DNA of 64,000 bases from JAVBTT01 sp031556035 (lineage in GTDB: Bacteria > Bacillota > Clostridia > Oscillospirales > UBA929): assembly GCA_031556035.1 (NCBI GenBank), contig JAVBTT010000004.1, positions 1 through 64,000 on the forward strand. Direction: 5' to 3'. This document shows, piece after piece, positions 56,867-64,000 of this stretch (positions are counted from its first letter, which is position 1; every line of letters begins with the position of its first letter). Both the position numbers and the translations under genes were made by a program. The notes under the pieces are model-generated. The model saw only the letters and a program-made list of their open reading frames with translations, was not told the DNA's origin and did no database searches.

Positions 56867-59800
56867 CTACCTCCTTTCGCAGTGCAGACAGCGCATGGAT
56901 TCGGCCATGGCAGTCAGCTTGTGGTAGCCCAGGATGACCTCGTCAAACGTGCCCTTGCGTCGCTCCAGCTCCAGCATATCAAGCGGATAGCGCCCCAGCT
57001 CCACCACCTCGTCGTCGTCTATAACCGGGTTTATCTTGATCTCGGTGCCCTTGTTGAGCACTCCCCTGCCGCCCAGGTATTTGTCAATGGCGATGGCGGC
57101 CTTCTTGCCGTCCGCGATTGCCTGGATGACTGTGTCCGGCCCGCGCACAACGTCGCCGCCCGCGAATACGCCCTTCATAGTAGTCATCATCGTATTCTCG
57201 TCGATGGTAAATGTGCCCCACGGGGTAAGGCCCACGTTCTCTGTCGGAATGAACGGGAAATCGGCGTACTGGCTGACCGCGGGGATCACCGTGTCCGCCT
57301 CCACAAAGAAGTTCGAGCCCTTGACCGGCACCGATCGCCTGCGCCCGCTCGAGTCGAATTCCCCGAGCGACATTTTGACGCATTCCACCCTGGCGGCCCT
57401 GCCGCTTTTGTCAGGCAGAACGGCGACCGGCTGGGCAAGCTCAATCAGCTCAACGCCCTCCTCCAGCGCCTCACGGATTTCGGACACGTAGGCGGGCATC
57501 ATTCCTCTGGTGCGCCTGTAGAGCAGCGTGACCTTTTCCGCGCCCAGGCGCAGAGCCACGCGCGCCGAGTCTACAGCGGTGTTGCCTCCGCCTATCACGA
57601 CCACCCTTTTGCCGAACTCGAAATCCTGGCTGAGGTTCACCATCTTGAGGAAATCTATTCCGTGAATGACGCCCTTGAGGTTTTCCCCGTCTATATTGAC
57701 CTTCTGCGGGAACTGGGTGCCTGTGGATACAAACACGGCGTCGCTGGTGTCGCGCAGCTCGGTGAAGCCGATGTCCTTCCCGACGGCGGTATTCAGGTGG
57801 ACGTTGACGCCCTCCTTCTCGATAAGTCCTATCTCGTGCTGGAGCACCTCCATCGGAAGCCTGTACTCTGGAATGCCGAACGCCAGCACCCCGCCCGCCA
57901 CGTTCTCAGACTCATACACGTCGATGTCGTAACCTATGCGGGCGAGATAGTAGCCGCAGGTGAGCCCCGCCGCGCCCGCGCCTATGATCGAGACGTGCTT
58001 GCCGTTCTTCGGGAATATGACGTCGTTGATAATCGGCTTCTCATGCTTGTGCGCATAGTCGGCCACAAAGCGTTTTATGTCGCAGATGGCGACCGCCTCG
58101 TCCATTGTGCGCCGCCTGCACTTGCTCTCGCACGGTCTGGTGCAGACGCGGCCGCAGACCGCCGGGAACGGGTTTTCCTGCCGTATCAGGTTGTAGGCGT
58201 CAATAAACCGCCCCTCTGCCACGAGCGAGGTGTAGCCCGGGACATTGACGTTGGCCGGGCAGGTGTTTTCACAGGGTGAGATAAACAGCTCGGAGCAGAC
58301 ACCCGCGCGGCAGCGCTTATCCCTGATGTGCTCCTCAAATTCGTCCCGGAAGTTATTAATAGCGCTGAGCACCGGGTTGGGCGCGGTCTGCCCCAGGCCG
58401 CACATCGCGGTGAGCTGGATCGTCTCGCCCAGCTTCTCCAGCAGCTCAATGTCGCCTTCCTCGCCAAGACCCGCGCATATGCGTTCCAGTATCTCCAGCA
58501 TGCGCTTGGTGCCTATCCGGCAGGACACGCACTTGCCGCAGCTCTCGTCCTGTATGAAGTCCATGAAGTACCGCGCCGTGTCGACCATGCAGGAGTCCTC
58601 ATTCATTGAGATAAGGCCGCCCGAGCCCATGATCGCGCCCAGGTTTTTCAGGCTCTCGTAGTCGGTGGGGGTGTTTAGGTTCTCCCTGGTGATGCAGCCG
58701 CCGGACGGCCCGCCTATCTGAGCCGCCTTAAACGCCTTGTTGTTCGGGACGCCTCCGCCGATGTCGAAGAGGATGTTACCGAGCGGTATCCCGATCGGAA
58801 CCTCGACAATGCCCGTGTTGGTGATATCCCCTGCCAGCGCGAACACCTTTGTGCCCCTGCTCTTTTCGGTCCCGAAACCCGAGTACCACTCCGCGCCCTT
58901 GAAAAGGATCGCCGGGACGTTGCAGAGGGACTCGACGTTGTTGATAATGGTGGGCTTGCCGAACAGCCCGCTCTGGAACGGGAATGGTGGCTTCTGGCGC
59001 GGCTCGCCGCGTCCGCCCTCAATCGAGCTCATCAGAGCCGTCTCCTCACCGCAGACAAACGCGCCCGCGCCGATGCGTATCTCAAGCTCAAAGTCAAAGC
59101 CGGAGCCGAAAATATCCCTGCCCAATATGCCGTATTCCCTCGCCTGCCCTATCGCCTTCTCGAGACGCTCTATCGCGAGCGGGTATTCCGCGCGGACGTA
59201 AACATAGCCGTTCCTGGCGCCGATGCCGTATCCGCCGAGAAGCATCCCCTCGATCAGGGAATGCGGGTCTCCCTCTATCAGGCTGCGATCCATGAACGCG
59301 CCGGGGTCGCCCTCGTCGGCGTTGCAGACGAGGTATTTTTCATCGCCGGCGGCATTCCTGCCCGCCTCCCACTTGACTCCGGTGGGGAAGCCCGCTCCGC
59401 CGCGCCCCATAAGTCCGGATTTTTTTATTTCGGCCACGACATCCGCGCCGCTCTTGTTTGTGAGATAGTCCATCGCGGCCCTGTAGCCGTCCCGCGCTAT
59501 GTAGGCCTCGATGCTGGCGTGCTCCATGGCACCGCAGTTCCGCAGCGCTATCTTGACCTGCTGGCGGAAAAAATCTATGTCGTCAATTTTAGGCACATAG
59601 CGCTGTAGGGCGCTGTCATAAAACGTGTACTCCTCGATAACCCTGCCCTCAACGAGATGGGCCCGGAGAATTTTCCGCACCCTGTCGGGGGTGAGCTTTG
59701 TGTAAAAAATTCGCTCGGGGAGGATAAGCATTACAGGGCCGGCGGCGCATGTGCCCATGCAGCCGGTCTCCATGACCCTGGTCTGTCTGGTCAGTCCGAG

Positions 59801-59968
59801 TTCCGCCAGCGCGTCCTCGACAGACCGCTCTATTTCGGCGCAGCCGGAAGAGACGCAGCCCGCGCCGCCGCAGACGAGAATCTGGTGCCTGTATCGCTCC
59901 AGCGACTCGCTATATGTCTCTCCAATTTGCTGCATATCCTGCGGAGTCTTTATTTTCATGCCGCTCAT
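56867..59968 (-). CDS. NuoF/HydB-like flavoprotein fused to a GltD-like FAD oxidoreductase
   Basis: 1033 residues from the ATG at 59968 after GGGAGGCGGG. N-terminal thioredoxin-like [2Fe-2S] domain (about 22-110; CGGAGCVSSGC and ETGCMGTC). NuoF core (about 150-470) with GRGGAGFPTGVKW, CNADEGDPGAF (NADH and FMN binding), the SLBB domain, and the [4Fe-4S] motif ESCGKCVSCRIG. Instead of the C-terminal ferredoxin domain of ordinary HydB, a GltD/NfnB-like module follows (about 560-1030): CENTCPANVNVPGY and CGRVCTRPCESKC, FAD loop IIGAGAAGLTCGYYLA, NAD(P) loop VVIGGGNTAVDSARVA, and AGGDVVRGPDTVIQAIADG. It may link both NADH and NADPH to the hydrogenase and ferredoxin. Between the nuoE-like and hydA genes. 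Confidence 0.9.
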   Translation of the reverse strand: MSGMKIKTPQDMQQIGETYSESLERYRHQILVCGGAGCVSSGCAEIERSVEDALAELGLTRQTRVMETGCMGTCAAGPVMLILPERIFYTKLTPDRVRKILRAHLVEGRVIEEYTFYDSALQRYVPKIDDIDFFRQQVKIALRNCGAMEHASIEAYIARDGYRAAMDYLTNKSGADVVAEIKKSGLMGRGGAGFPTGVKWEAGRNAAGDEKYLVCNADEGDPGAFMDRSLIEGDPHSLIEGMLLGGYGIGARNGYVYVRAEYPLAIERLEKAIGQAREYGILGRDIFGSGFDFELEIRIGAGAFVCGEETALMSSIEGGRGEPRQKPPFPFQSGLFGKPTIINNVESLCNVPAILFKGAEWYSGFGTEKSRGTKVFALAGDITNTGIVEVPIGIPLGNILFDIGGGVPNNKAFKAAQIGGPSGGCITRENLNTPTDYESLKNLGAIMGSGGLISMNEDSCMVDTARYFMDFIQDESCGKCVSCRIGTKRMLEILERICAGLGEEGDIELLEKLGETIQLTAMCGLGQTAPNPVLSAINNFRDEFEEHIRDKRCRAGVCSELFISPCENTCPANVNVPGYTSLVAEGRFIDAYNLIRQENPFPAVCGRVCTRPCESKCRRRTMDEAVAICDIKRFVADYAHKHEKPIINDVIFPKNGKHVSIIGAGAAGLTCGYYLARIGYDIDVYESENVAGGVLAFGIPEYRLPMEVLQHEIGLIEKEGVNVHLNTAVGKDIGFTELRDTSDAVFVSTGTQFPQKVNIDGENLKGVIHGIDFLKMVNLSQDFEFGKRVVVIGGGNTAVDSARVALRLGAEKVTLLYRRTRGMMPAYVSEIREALEEGVELIELAQPVAVLPDKSGRAARVECVKMSLGEFDSSGRRRSVPVKGSNFFVEADTVIPAVSQYADFPFIPTENVGLTPWGTFTIDENTMMTTMKGVFAGGDVVRGPDTVIQAIADGKKAAIAIDKYLGGRGVLNKGTEIKINPVIDDDEVVELGRYPLDMLELERRKGTFDEVILGYHKLTAMAESMRCLHCERR

Positions 59969-59982
59969 TTTCCCGCCTCCCT

Positions 59983-60480
59983 TCAATAATTTTCAAGAAT
60001 GCGCTCAAGCTTGTTGACGTTGACCTGCTTGTACACAGTGTCGTCGATCATCATTGCCGGCGCCAGACCGCAGGCGCCGATACACCGGGCCACCTCAAAG
60101 GTGAACTTGCCGTCTGCGGTCGTGCCGCCAAGCTCCACTCCCAGGCGCTCCTGAAGATGCTCCACGATTTTCTTCCCGCCGCGTACATAGCACGCGGTTC
60201 CCAGGCAAACCCTTATGGTGTGCTCTCCCCTGGGCACGGGAGTAAAAAACGAGTAAAAAGATACAACTCCCGCCACCTCTGACAGCGGAATATCCATACC
60301 CTTCGCGATGAATTGCTGCACCTCAAGCGGCAGGCATCCGTATATTTCCTGCGCGAGATGCAGCACCTGGATAAGGCTCCCCTCCTTATCCCTGTACAGG
60401 TCAATCACGTTTGCGATCTGGGCGAGCTTCCGCTCCTGATCGCCGGTCAGGCAGTCGCACGCTCCGGAGCTGCTGTTCAT
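59983..60480 (-). CDS. NuoE/HydC-like [2Fe-2S] subunit
   Basis: 165 residues from the ATG at 60480, 9 bases after GAGAGGAGG; an ATG at 60519 lacks a ribosome-binding site. A helical N-terminal bundle is followed by the thioredoxin-like domain, with [2Fe-2S] Cys in VCLGTACYVRGG and ARCIGACGLAP. It feeds electrons between the flavoprotein and the catalytic subunit in HydABC-type complexes. First gene of the three-gene operon; its promoter is not obvious, a TATACT box lying near 60540. Confidence 0.92.
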   Translation of the reverse strand: MNSSSGACDCLTGDQERKLAQIANVIDLYRDKEGSLIQVLHLAQEIYGCLPLEVQQFIAKGMDIPLSEVAGVVSFYSFFTPVPRGEHTIRVCLGTACYVRGGKKIVEHLQERLGVELGGTTADGKFTFEVARCIGACGLAPAMMIDDTVYKQVNVNKLERILENY

Positions 60481-60646
60481 GCTGCTGTTCCTCCTCTCGT
60501 TTCGGATCTGATTTACCATCGGTCACATCGTGTATCCAGTATACAGAAAAGTTGTCATTGAATTATGATAATTACGACATACTCCCGGAAACATACACTG
60601 ACTTTTCATAAATTTTCACAATTTTCATCACAATTCCAACACAGGT

Positions 60647-60661
60647 ATTGGTCCCACGATC
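60647..60661 (+). repeat. Fragment of the nested-palindrome repeat (copy E)
   Basis: ATTGGTCCCACGAT matches the conserved left tip of copies A and D exactly; then the sequence diverges into the neighbouring terminator. A truncated copy, or an insertion boundary. Confidence 0.5.
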
Positions 60662-60666
60662 AATAA

Positions 60667-60715
60667 TAAAAAAAAGCATCCCCAGTCCCGCCCTAAAGCG
60701 AAGCACAGGGATGCC
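60667..60715 (-). terminator. Terminator of the HAD/transglutaminase-like operon
   Basis: On the minus strand GCATCCC pairs with GGGATGC, with further imperfect pairing inside, followed by eight T. Confidence 0.8.
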
Positions 60716-60747
60716 TTGCGGTATAAGTTTGTTAGCAGTAAAACACA

Positions 60748-61980
60748 TCACGGGTTATCTGGCTCTCCGCCGTCCGGAGGCGGAGAGGCGTCATCCGTAT
60801 CCGGCTGGACTCCGGCGTCTTTCCTGATGGTTTCGACAGGCACACTCTCCGTCTCGCAGACAAAGTCCGCCTCGTCCCAGTGATGATCGACGCGCATATC
60901 ATTGTCGTTCCTGAGAAACCACGAATACGCGCCCTCCATGTCGTCCGCGGCCACATCCATGTGGTACCAGTTCCCCCCCGCCTGCACGATATTCCATACG
61001 TGCTCCTCCCCGGACAGCTGGCCCGAGACCAGCCGGCAGGGAATTGACAGCGCGTCGCAGAGCTGTTTGAAGGCCAGGGCGTACCCCTCACCAACCGCGC
61101 GGCCGAGCACAAGTGCGCCGTATATCGTCCACGCGTCGCCGGAGCGCGTTTTCCCGGTAAAGCGGGCATCTGCCTCCGCGTCGAAGTCAAAGTCTATATT
61201 TTCCGCAAGCAGGTCGTGAATCTCAAGTATAAGTCTCAAGTCGTCGCGCTCAAAAGGCAGCAACACAACCAGCTTCTCAGCGCTTCTTTTCACGGCGTCC
61301 ACCCGTGAAAGCATCACGCTCTGGGGATATTTGTACTTTAGATCTATCTCGGCTATGCGGCGAAGTCCGTTGTCCGGATACAGGGTGACCGCCAGCTCCG
61401 GATACCCCAGCGCGAAGCCCGGATTTTCGAAGTACAGTTCTCTCAGCAGCGCGTGGGGATCGTAGTCCGTTTCATCGTAATAGGGCATCTCAACCGTGAG
61501 AACCGGTTCATAAGAGCTTATCGTCTCACGCAGCAAATCCTTCAGCCCCGTGCGCCCGCTGGTCTGCATTATCGACTCTATCTGCTCGGGAGTACAGCGG
61601 TACTTGATAGAAATAAGCACATGATAATTTGTCAGAACCTGCGTCAGGTCGTAGGTCATATAATAAACGGCGTACTTGCCTATCGGCTCCTCGTTGGATA
61701 CCTCGGCCACCGCGTTGAGCAGGTCTCGCTTGGGGTCGCCCTGATAGCGCAGCAGCTGTATGGTGCCCTCGGTCATTCCGGTGCGCACCATCTGAATTAT
61801 GGCGTTCTTCAAGCTGCTTTCCGAGGCGGCAACCAGGTCGGTCGCATCGGAGTCGTCGTTGCGCTGCTCAACATGTGGAGACTCCTCATAGACCTCTCTG
61901 GCCAGCAGCATGCTGCAGCCCGTCAGGAAGGCCAGAGCCAGCGCGGTTGAGGCCACTCTGCAAAGCGTTTTTAAGCTCAT
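60748..61980 (-). CDS. Lipoprotein with transglutaminase-like domain, catalytic Cys replaced
   Basis: 410 residues from the ATG at 61980, overlapping the HAD gene stop by 1 base (TGATG). Lipobox LTGC with Cys22 marks an exported lipoprotein. The C-terminal part (about 240-370) resembles a transglutaminase-like domain: TIYGALVLGRAVGEGYALAF, where the catalytic Cys of V-C-E/Q-G-Y-A is Gly297, then HVW (His327) and MDVAADD (Asp342). With Cys missing it is likely a binding rather than catalytic protein. A Pro/Asp-rich tail follows. The middle region (60-230) is not recognised. Confidence 0.8.
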   Translation of the reverse strand: MSLKTLCRVASTALALAFLTGCSMLLAREVYEESPHVEQRNDDSDATDLVAASESSLKNAIIQMVRTGMTEGTIQLLRYQGDPKRDLLNAVAEVSNEEPIGKYAVYYMTYDLTQVLTNYHVLISIKYRCTPEQIESIMQTSGRTGLKDLLRETISSYEPVLTVEMPYYDETDYDPHALLRELYFENPGFALGYPELAVTLYPDNGLRRIAEIDLKYKYPQSVMLSRVDAVKRSAEKLVVLLPFERDDLRLILEIHDLLAENIDFDFDAEADARFTGKTRSGDAWTIYGALVLGRAVGEGYALAFKQLCDALSIPCRLVSGQLSGEEHVWNIVQAGGNWYHMDVAADDMEGAYSWFLRNDNDMRVDHHWDEADFVCETESVPVETIRKDAGVQPDTDDASPPPDGGEPDNP

Positions 61981-62627
61981 CACAGAAGCTTCAGGAAATC
62001 GCCAGGGCTCACAGCGATAAGCGCCGCTCCGCCCTCCTCAAGCTCCTCCCTCGTGCGGAAGCCCCAGAGGGCGCCCACGGGCGTCATGCCCGCACCCGCA
62101 GCGGTTTGCATGTCCACCGACGTATCCCCAAGATAAAGTATATCCGCCGGCGCCGCACCCAGAAGCTCCGCCAGCTCAAGCGCCCCGGCGGGATCGGGCT
62201 TTACCGGGACGCCGTCGCGTGCGCCCAGCACCGCAGCAAACTCTATGTTGTTGAAATACTGCGCCACAACCGCGAGGGTGGACGTGTGCGGCTTATTTGA
62301 AAGCACCGCAAGCCTGAGCCCGCGCGCGCCGAGCTCGCGCAGCAGCTCCGTGACGCCGGGATAGGGACGGGTGCGGTCCGCGCTGTGGGCCGCGTATCTG
62401 TCTGTGTATGCGGAAAGCACCTCGCCCGTAAGCTCCGGGGAGACGTCAGACGGAACGGCCCGCCGCGCCAGCTCGGCGACTCCATTGCCCACAAAGTACT
62501 TGTACTTATCTGTGTCATGTACCGGCAGGCTCTTTGAGGACAGCGCGAAATTCATGCTGTCCGCTATGTCGTCCAGCGTGTTCAGCAGAGTGCCGTCCAG
62601 ATCGAATATTACGGCTTTGTATTGCAT
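61980..62627 (-). CDS. HAD-family phosphatase, phosphoglycolate-phosphatase-like
   Basis: 215 residues. HAD motif I is FDLDGTLLNT (Asp10, Asp12), motif II is VLSNKP, and Lys and Asp of motifs III/IV appear in VKPDPAGALE and YLGDTSVDMQTA. An alpha-helical cap lies at about 17-85. The subgroup is near Gph/PgpB-type phosphoglycolate or pyrophosphate phosphatases, but the substrate cannot be told from sequence. It is followed without a gap by the lipoprotein gene. Confidence 0.88.
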   Translation of the reverse strand: MQYKAVIFDLDGTLLNTLDDIADSMNFALSSKSLPVHDTDKYKYFVGNGVAELARRAVPSDVSPELTGEVLSAYTDRYAAHSADRTRPYPGVTELLRELGARGLRLAVLSNKPHTSTLAVVAQYFNNIEFAAVLGARDGVPVKPDPAGALELAELLGAAPADILYLGDTSVDMQTAAGAGMTPVGALWGFRTREELEEGGAALIAVSPGDFLKLL

Positions 62628-62655
62628 GTGTATGGCTCCTTATGATGTATGATAA

Positions 62656-62889
62656 TTAATCGTTGATTTCAGGATTACACATTTTGCAGCAACTTACATC
62701 TCTATCAGGTATTGAATTAGCGGTTTTCTTAGCTTCATTAAAATCTTTAAACGGACCATGCCAACAACCATTTCTTCCATCCGTCTTTTCTTTACTCACT
62801 CCTTCTCCTTGATTACAGTATGGACAATTTCCCTTGTGAATCTTTGCTTTTTTCTCTGCTGTCCAATTTTCATAGATGTAATAATTCAA
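62656..62889 (-). CDS. Small Cys-rich protein of unknown function, AT-rich ORFan
   Basis: 77 residues from a TTG at 62889 after GGGGAGG, giving the start NYYIYENWTAEKKAKIHKGN. Three Cys pairs or clusters (CPYC, SCCKMC) suggest metal binding, and a central WHGPFKDFNEAKKTA segment looks like a small alpha/beta domain. Small proteins beginning YYxYENW occur in many bacteria, often with defence or accessory genes, but I know no function. The gene is much more AT-rich than its neighbours, pointing to recent acquisition. The upstream in-frame ORF to 62913 has no better start. Confidence 0.6.
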   Translation of the reverse strand: MNYYIYENWTAEKKAKIHKGNCPYCNQGEGVSKEKTDGRNGCWHGPFKDFNEAKKTANSIPDRDVSCCKMCNPEIND

Positions 62890-62949
62890 AATTGCACCTC
62901 CCCTGTTTGTCACATCCTAATACCCGCGCCTCCGGCGCGGATATCAGAA

Positions 62950-63831
62950 TTAAAGCCCGTGCTTGTCGTAGGCCCTGAAGCCCTCGCCCAGCACCTCGTT
63001 CGCCTCCGACAGTATAAAAAACGCGCCCGGATCCACGCTCACGACAATGGCCTTAAAAAGCGATATCTGCTGACGCTTTAAGGCGCAGAGTATGACGGTG
63101 CGCGGCGCGCGCGAATAAGCCCCCTCGCCCTGCAGAAATGTGCAGCCGCGGCCAAGCTGGGCGTCAAGCTCCTTCGCGATCTCCTCATACTTGTCCGATA
63201 TCACATAGGCTACCCGCTCGGTGACAAGACCGTAGAGCAGGGCGTCCATAATCTGAGAGCTGATGAAGAGGCATATGGTTGCGTAAAGGCCCACATATTT
63301 ATCCCGGAACACTATCATTGAGACAACAACCAGGCAGCCGTCGAAGGCAAACATGATCCTGCCCATCTGAACGTGCGGAAACAGCAGCTTGAGCAGCCTT
63401 GAGACGATGTCGCTGCCCCCGGTTGTGCCCCCGCGCAGAAAGACAAGACCCAGCCCCACCCCCATCAGGACTCCCCCCGCCACCGCGACAAGCATCCGGT
63501 CGGTGGTGTTTTCAGGGGTAAACCACGGCTCGAAACTGGCGGTGACGTTTATCATTATCGAGGACATCATGGTGCCGAACGCAGTGTAAAACAGAAACTT
63601 GCGGCCCAGAAAAATAAAGCTGAGCGCGAGCAACGGCACGTTCAGCAGGAACGCGAGCGTGCCGATGGACAGCCCCTGCCACTGCGAATATATGAGCATC
63701 GCTATTCCGGTAAAGCCGCCGGGGACTATGTTGAAGGGTTCGAGCACAAGGCTCACCGAGCAGGCGAAAACAGCCGACCCGATTGTAATGATCACTAAAT
63801 CCGACAATATGCGCAGATGCCTGTGTTTCAT
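62950..63831 (-). CDS. YitT family membrane protein (DUF161 plus DUF2179)
   Basis: 293 residues. Five to six hydrophobic helices (about 10-180) with the family motif NIVPGGFTGIAMLIY and LVFLRGGTTGGSDIVSRLL, then a soluble DUF2179 domain (about 205-290) with GRGCTFLQGEGAY and FILSEANEVLGEGF. Common in Firmicutes, of unknown transport or regulatory role. The start at 63831 lies 60 bases after the stop of the gene running off the window edge. Confidence 0.88.
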   Translation of the reverse strand: MKHRHLRILSDLVIITIGSAVFACSVSLVLEPFNIVPGGFTGIAMLIYSQWQGLSIGTLAFLLNVPLLALSFIFLGRKFLFYTAFGTMMSSIMINVTASFEPWFTPENTTDRMLVAVAGGVLMGVGLGLVFLRGGTTGGSDIVSRLLKLLFPHVQMGRIMFAFDGCLVVVSMIVFRDKYVGLYATICLFISSQIMDALLYGLVTERVAYVISDKYEEIAKELDAQLGRGCTFLQGEGAYSRAPRTVILCALKRQQISLFKAIVVSVDPGAFFILSEANEVLGEGFRAYDKHGL

Positions 63832-63891
63832 CCATTCCCACCTAAGCTATGAAAATTCTCTTTGCGCGACTGCGGTCGACGCAGATCGCAC

Positions 63892-64000
63892 CTACTCGAT
63901 TTCGAGCTGTTCCTCTCCCCTGTCCTCGGGCTTCAGCGGAAGCCCGGCGCCCGGCAGACTGCGCACACGGTAGCGGGACGCGTTCACTATCCCGCAGGCG
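63892..64000 (-). CDS. C-terminal tail of an unknown gene, cut by the window edge
   Basis: A minus-strand frame enters at the window end and stops at TAG (63892-63894), giving 36 residues ending in an acidic GEEQLEIE tail. The frame is open and the composition resembles coding DNA here. Too short to assign a family. It would be the upstream neighbour of the YitT gene. Confidence 0.4.
   Translation of the reverse strand, partial: ACGIVNASRYRVRSLPGAGLPLKPEDRGEEQLEIE

Noticed and set aside
1..64000. CRISPR array, prophage or restriction-modification system
   Set aside because: No regularly spaced direct repeats, Cas, capsid, terminase or methyltransferase genes were seen; the interspersed palindromes are not spaced like CRISPR repeats.

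Overview
The window looks like a chromosomal segment (about 55-58% GC by eye) of an anaerobic, endospore-forming member of the Clostridia, most like Oscillospiraceae-type gut Firmicutes. The evidence is the spoIIAA-spoIIAB-sigF sporulation operon, a YtvI-like sporulation membrane protein, a bifurcating-type [FeFe]-hydrogenase operon, a rubrerythrin-like protein, TTGACA-N17-TATAAT type promoters, and families typical of clostridia (DUF1292, CD1247 N-terminal, DUF1015, CBS-pyrophosphatase). A secreted GH101 endo-alpha-N-acetylgalactosaminidase and an arabinose/arabinoxylan operon point to life on host mucin and plant glycans.

Layout. 1-2.8 kb: a decayed serine-recombinase remnant, tRNA-Leu(CAA), a palindromic repeat, a DUF1015 operon and tRNA-Tyr(GTA). 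2.9-6.2 kb: an L,D-transpeptidase, an HTH protein, and a PadR/DUF1700/DUF4097 envelope-sensing type operon under a very long palindromic operator. 6.5-11 kb: GH101. 11.2-12.5 kb: CBS-pyrophosphatase. 12.6-19.5 kb (minus): a radical-SAM RiPP locus (PglF-like dehydratase, PqqD-like chaperone, radical SAM/SPASM enzyme, 63-aa Cys-containing precursor, HPr-kinase-like protein, SipW-type peptidase, ABC exporter). 19.8-22.2 kb: ArsR/CadC-like repressor and P-type metal ATPase. 22.3-26 kb: spoIIA operon and a secreted beta-propeller protein. 26-29.5 kb: an AT-rich island with two tandem AgrC-like GHKL receptors, separated and bracketed by three copies of a nested palindromic repeat. 29.5-34 kb: proA, small unknowns, DUF1292, a 6S-like RNA, a degenerate rubrerythrin and TcdA. 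34.2-38.1 kb: araD-araB-GH51. 38.3-45.8 kb: YtvI-like protein, nadABC plus an mnmA-like gene, a CD1247-family protein, efp and galU. 45.8-52.1 kb: dusB-ECF sigma-anti-sigma, a DUF2975/XRE/DUF4153 membrane module, and rpsF-ssb-rpsR. 52.2-54.6 kb: a second PadR/permease-prefix/DUF4097 module. 54.8-60.5 kb: a NuoE-like / NuoF-GltD fusion / HydA hydrogenase operon. 60.7-64 kb: an inactive-looking transglutaminase lipoprotein, a HAD phosphatase, an AT-rich ORFan, YitT and the tail of an unknown gene.

Items I consider most worth a second look are the dispersed nested-palindrome repeat with its linked tandem AgrC-like receptors (one lacking the ATP-binding G-box), the RiPP locus with an HPr-kinase-like protein and a precursor ending in Ser, the NuoF-GltD fusion in the hydrogenase operon, and the two paralogous PadR modules sharing an operator half-site. 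All calls rest on reading the sequence and on recalled family knowledge; no database search was possible.
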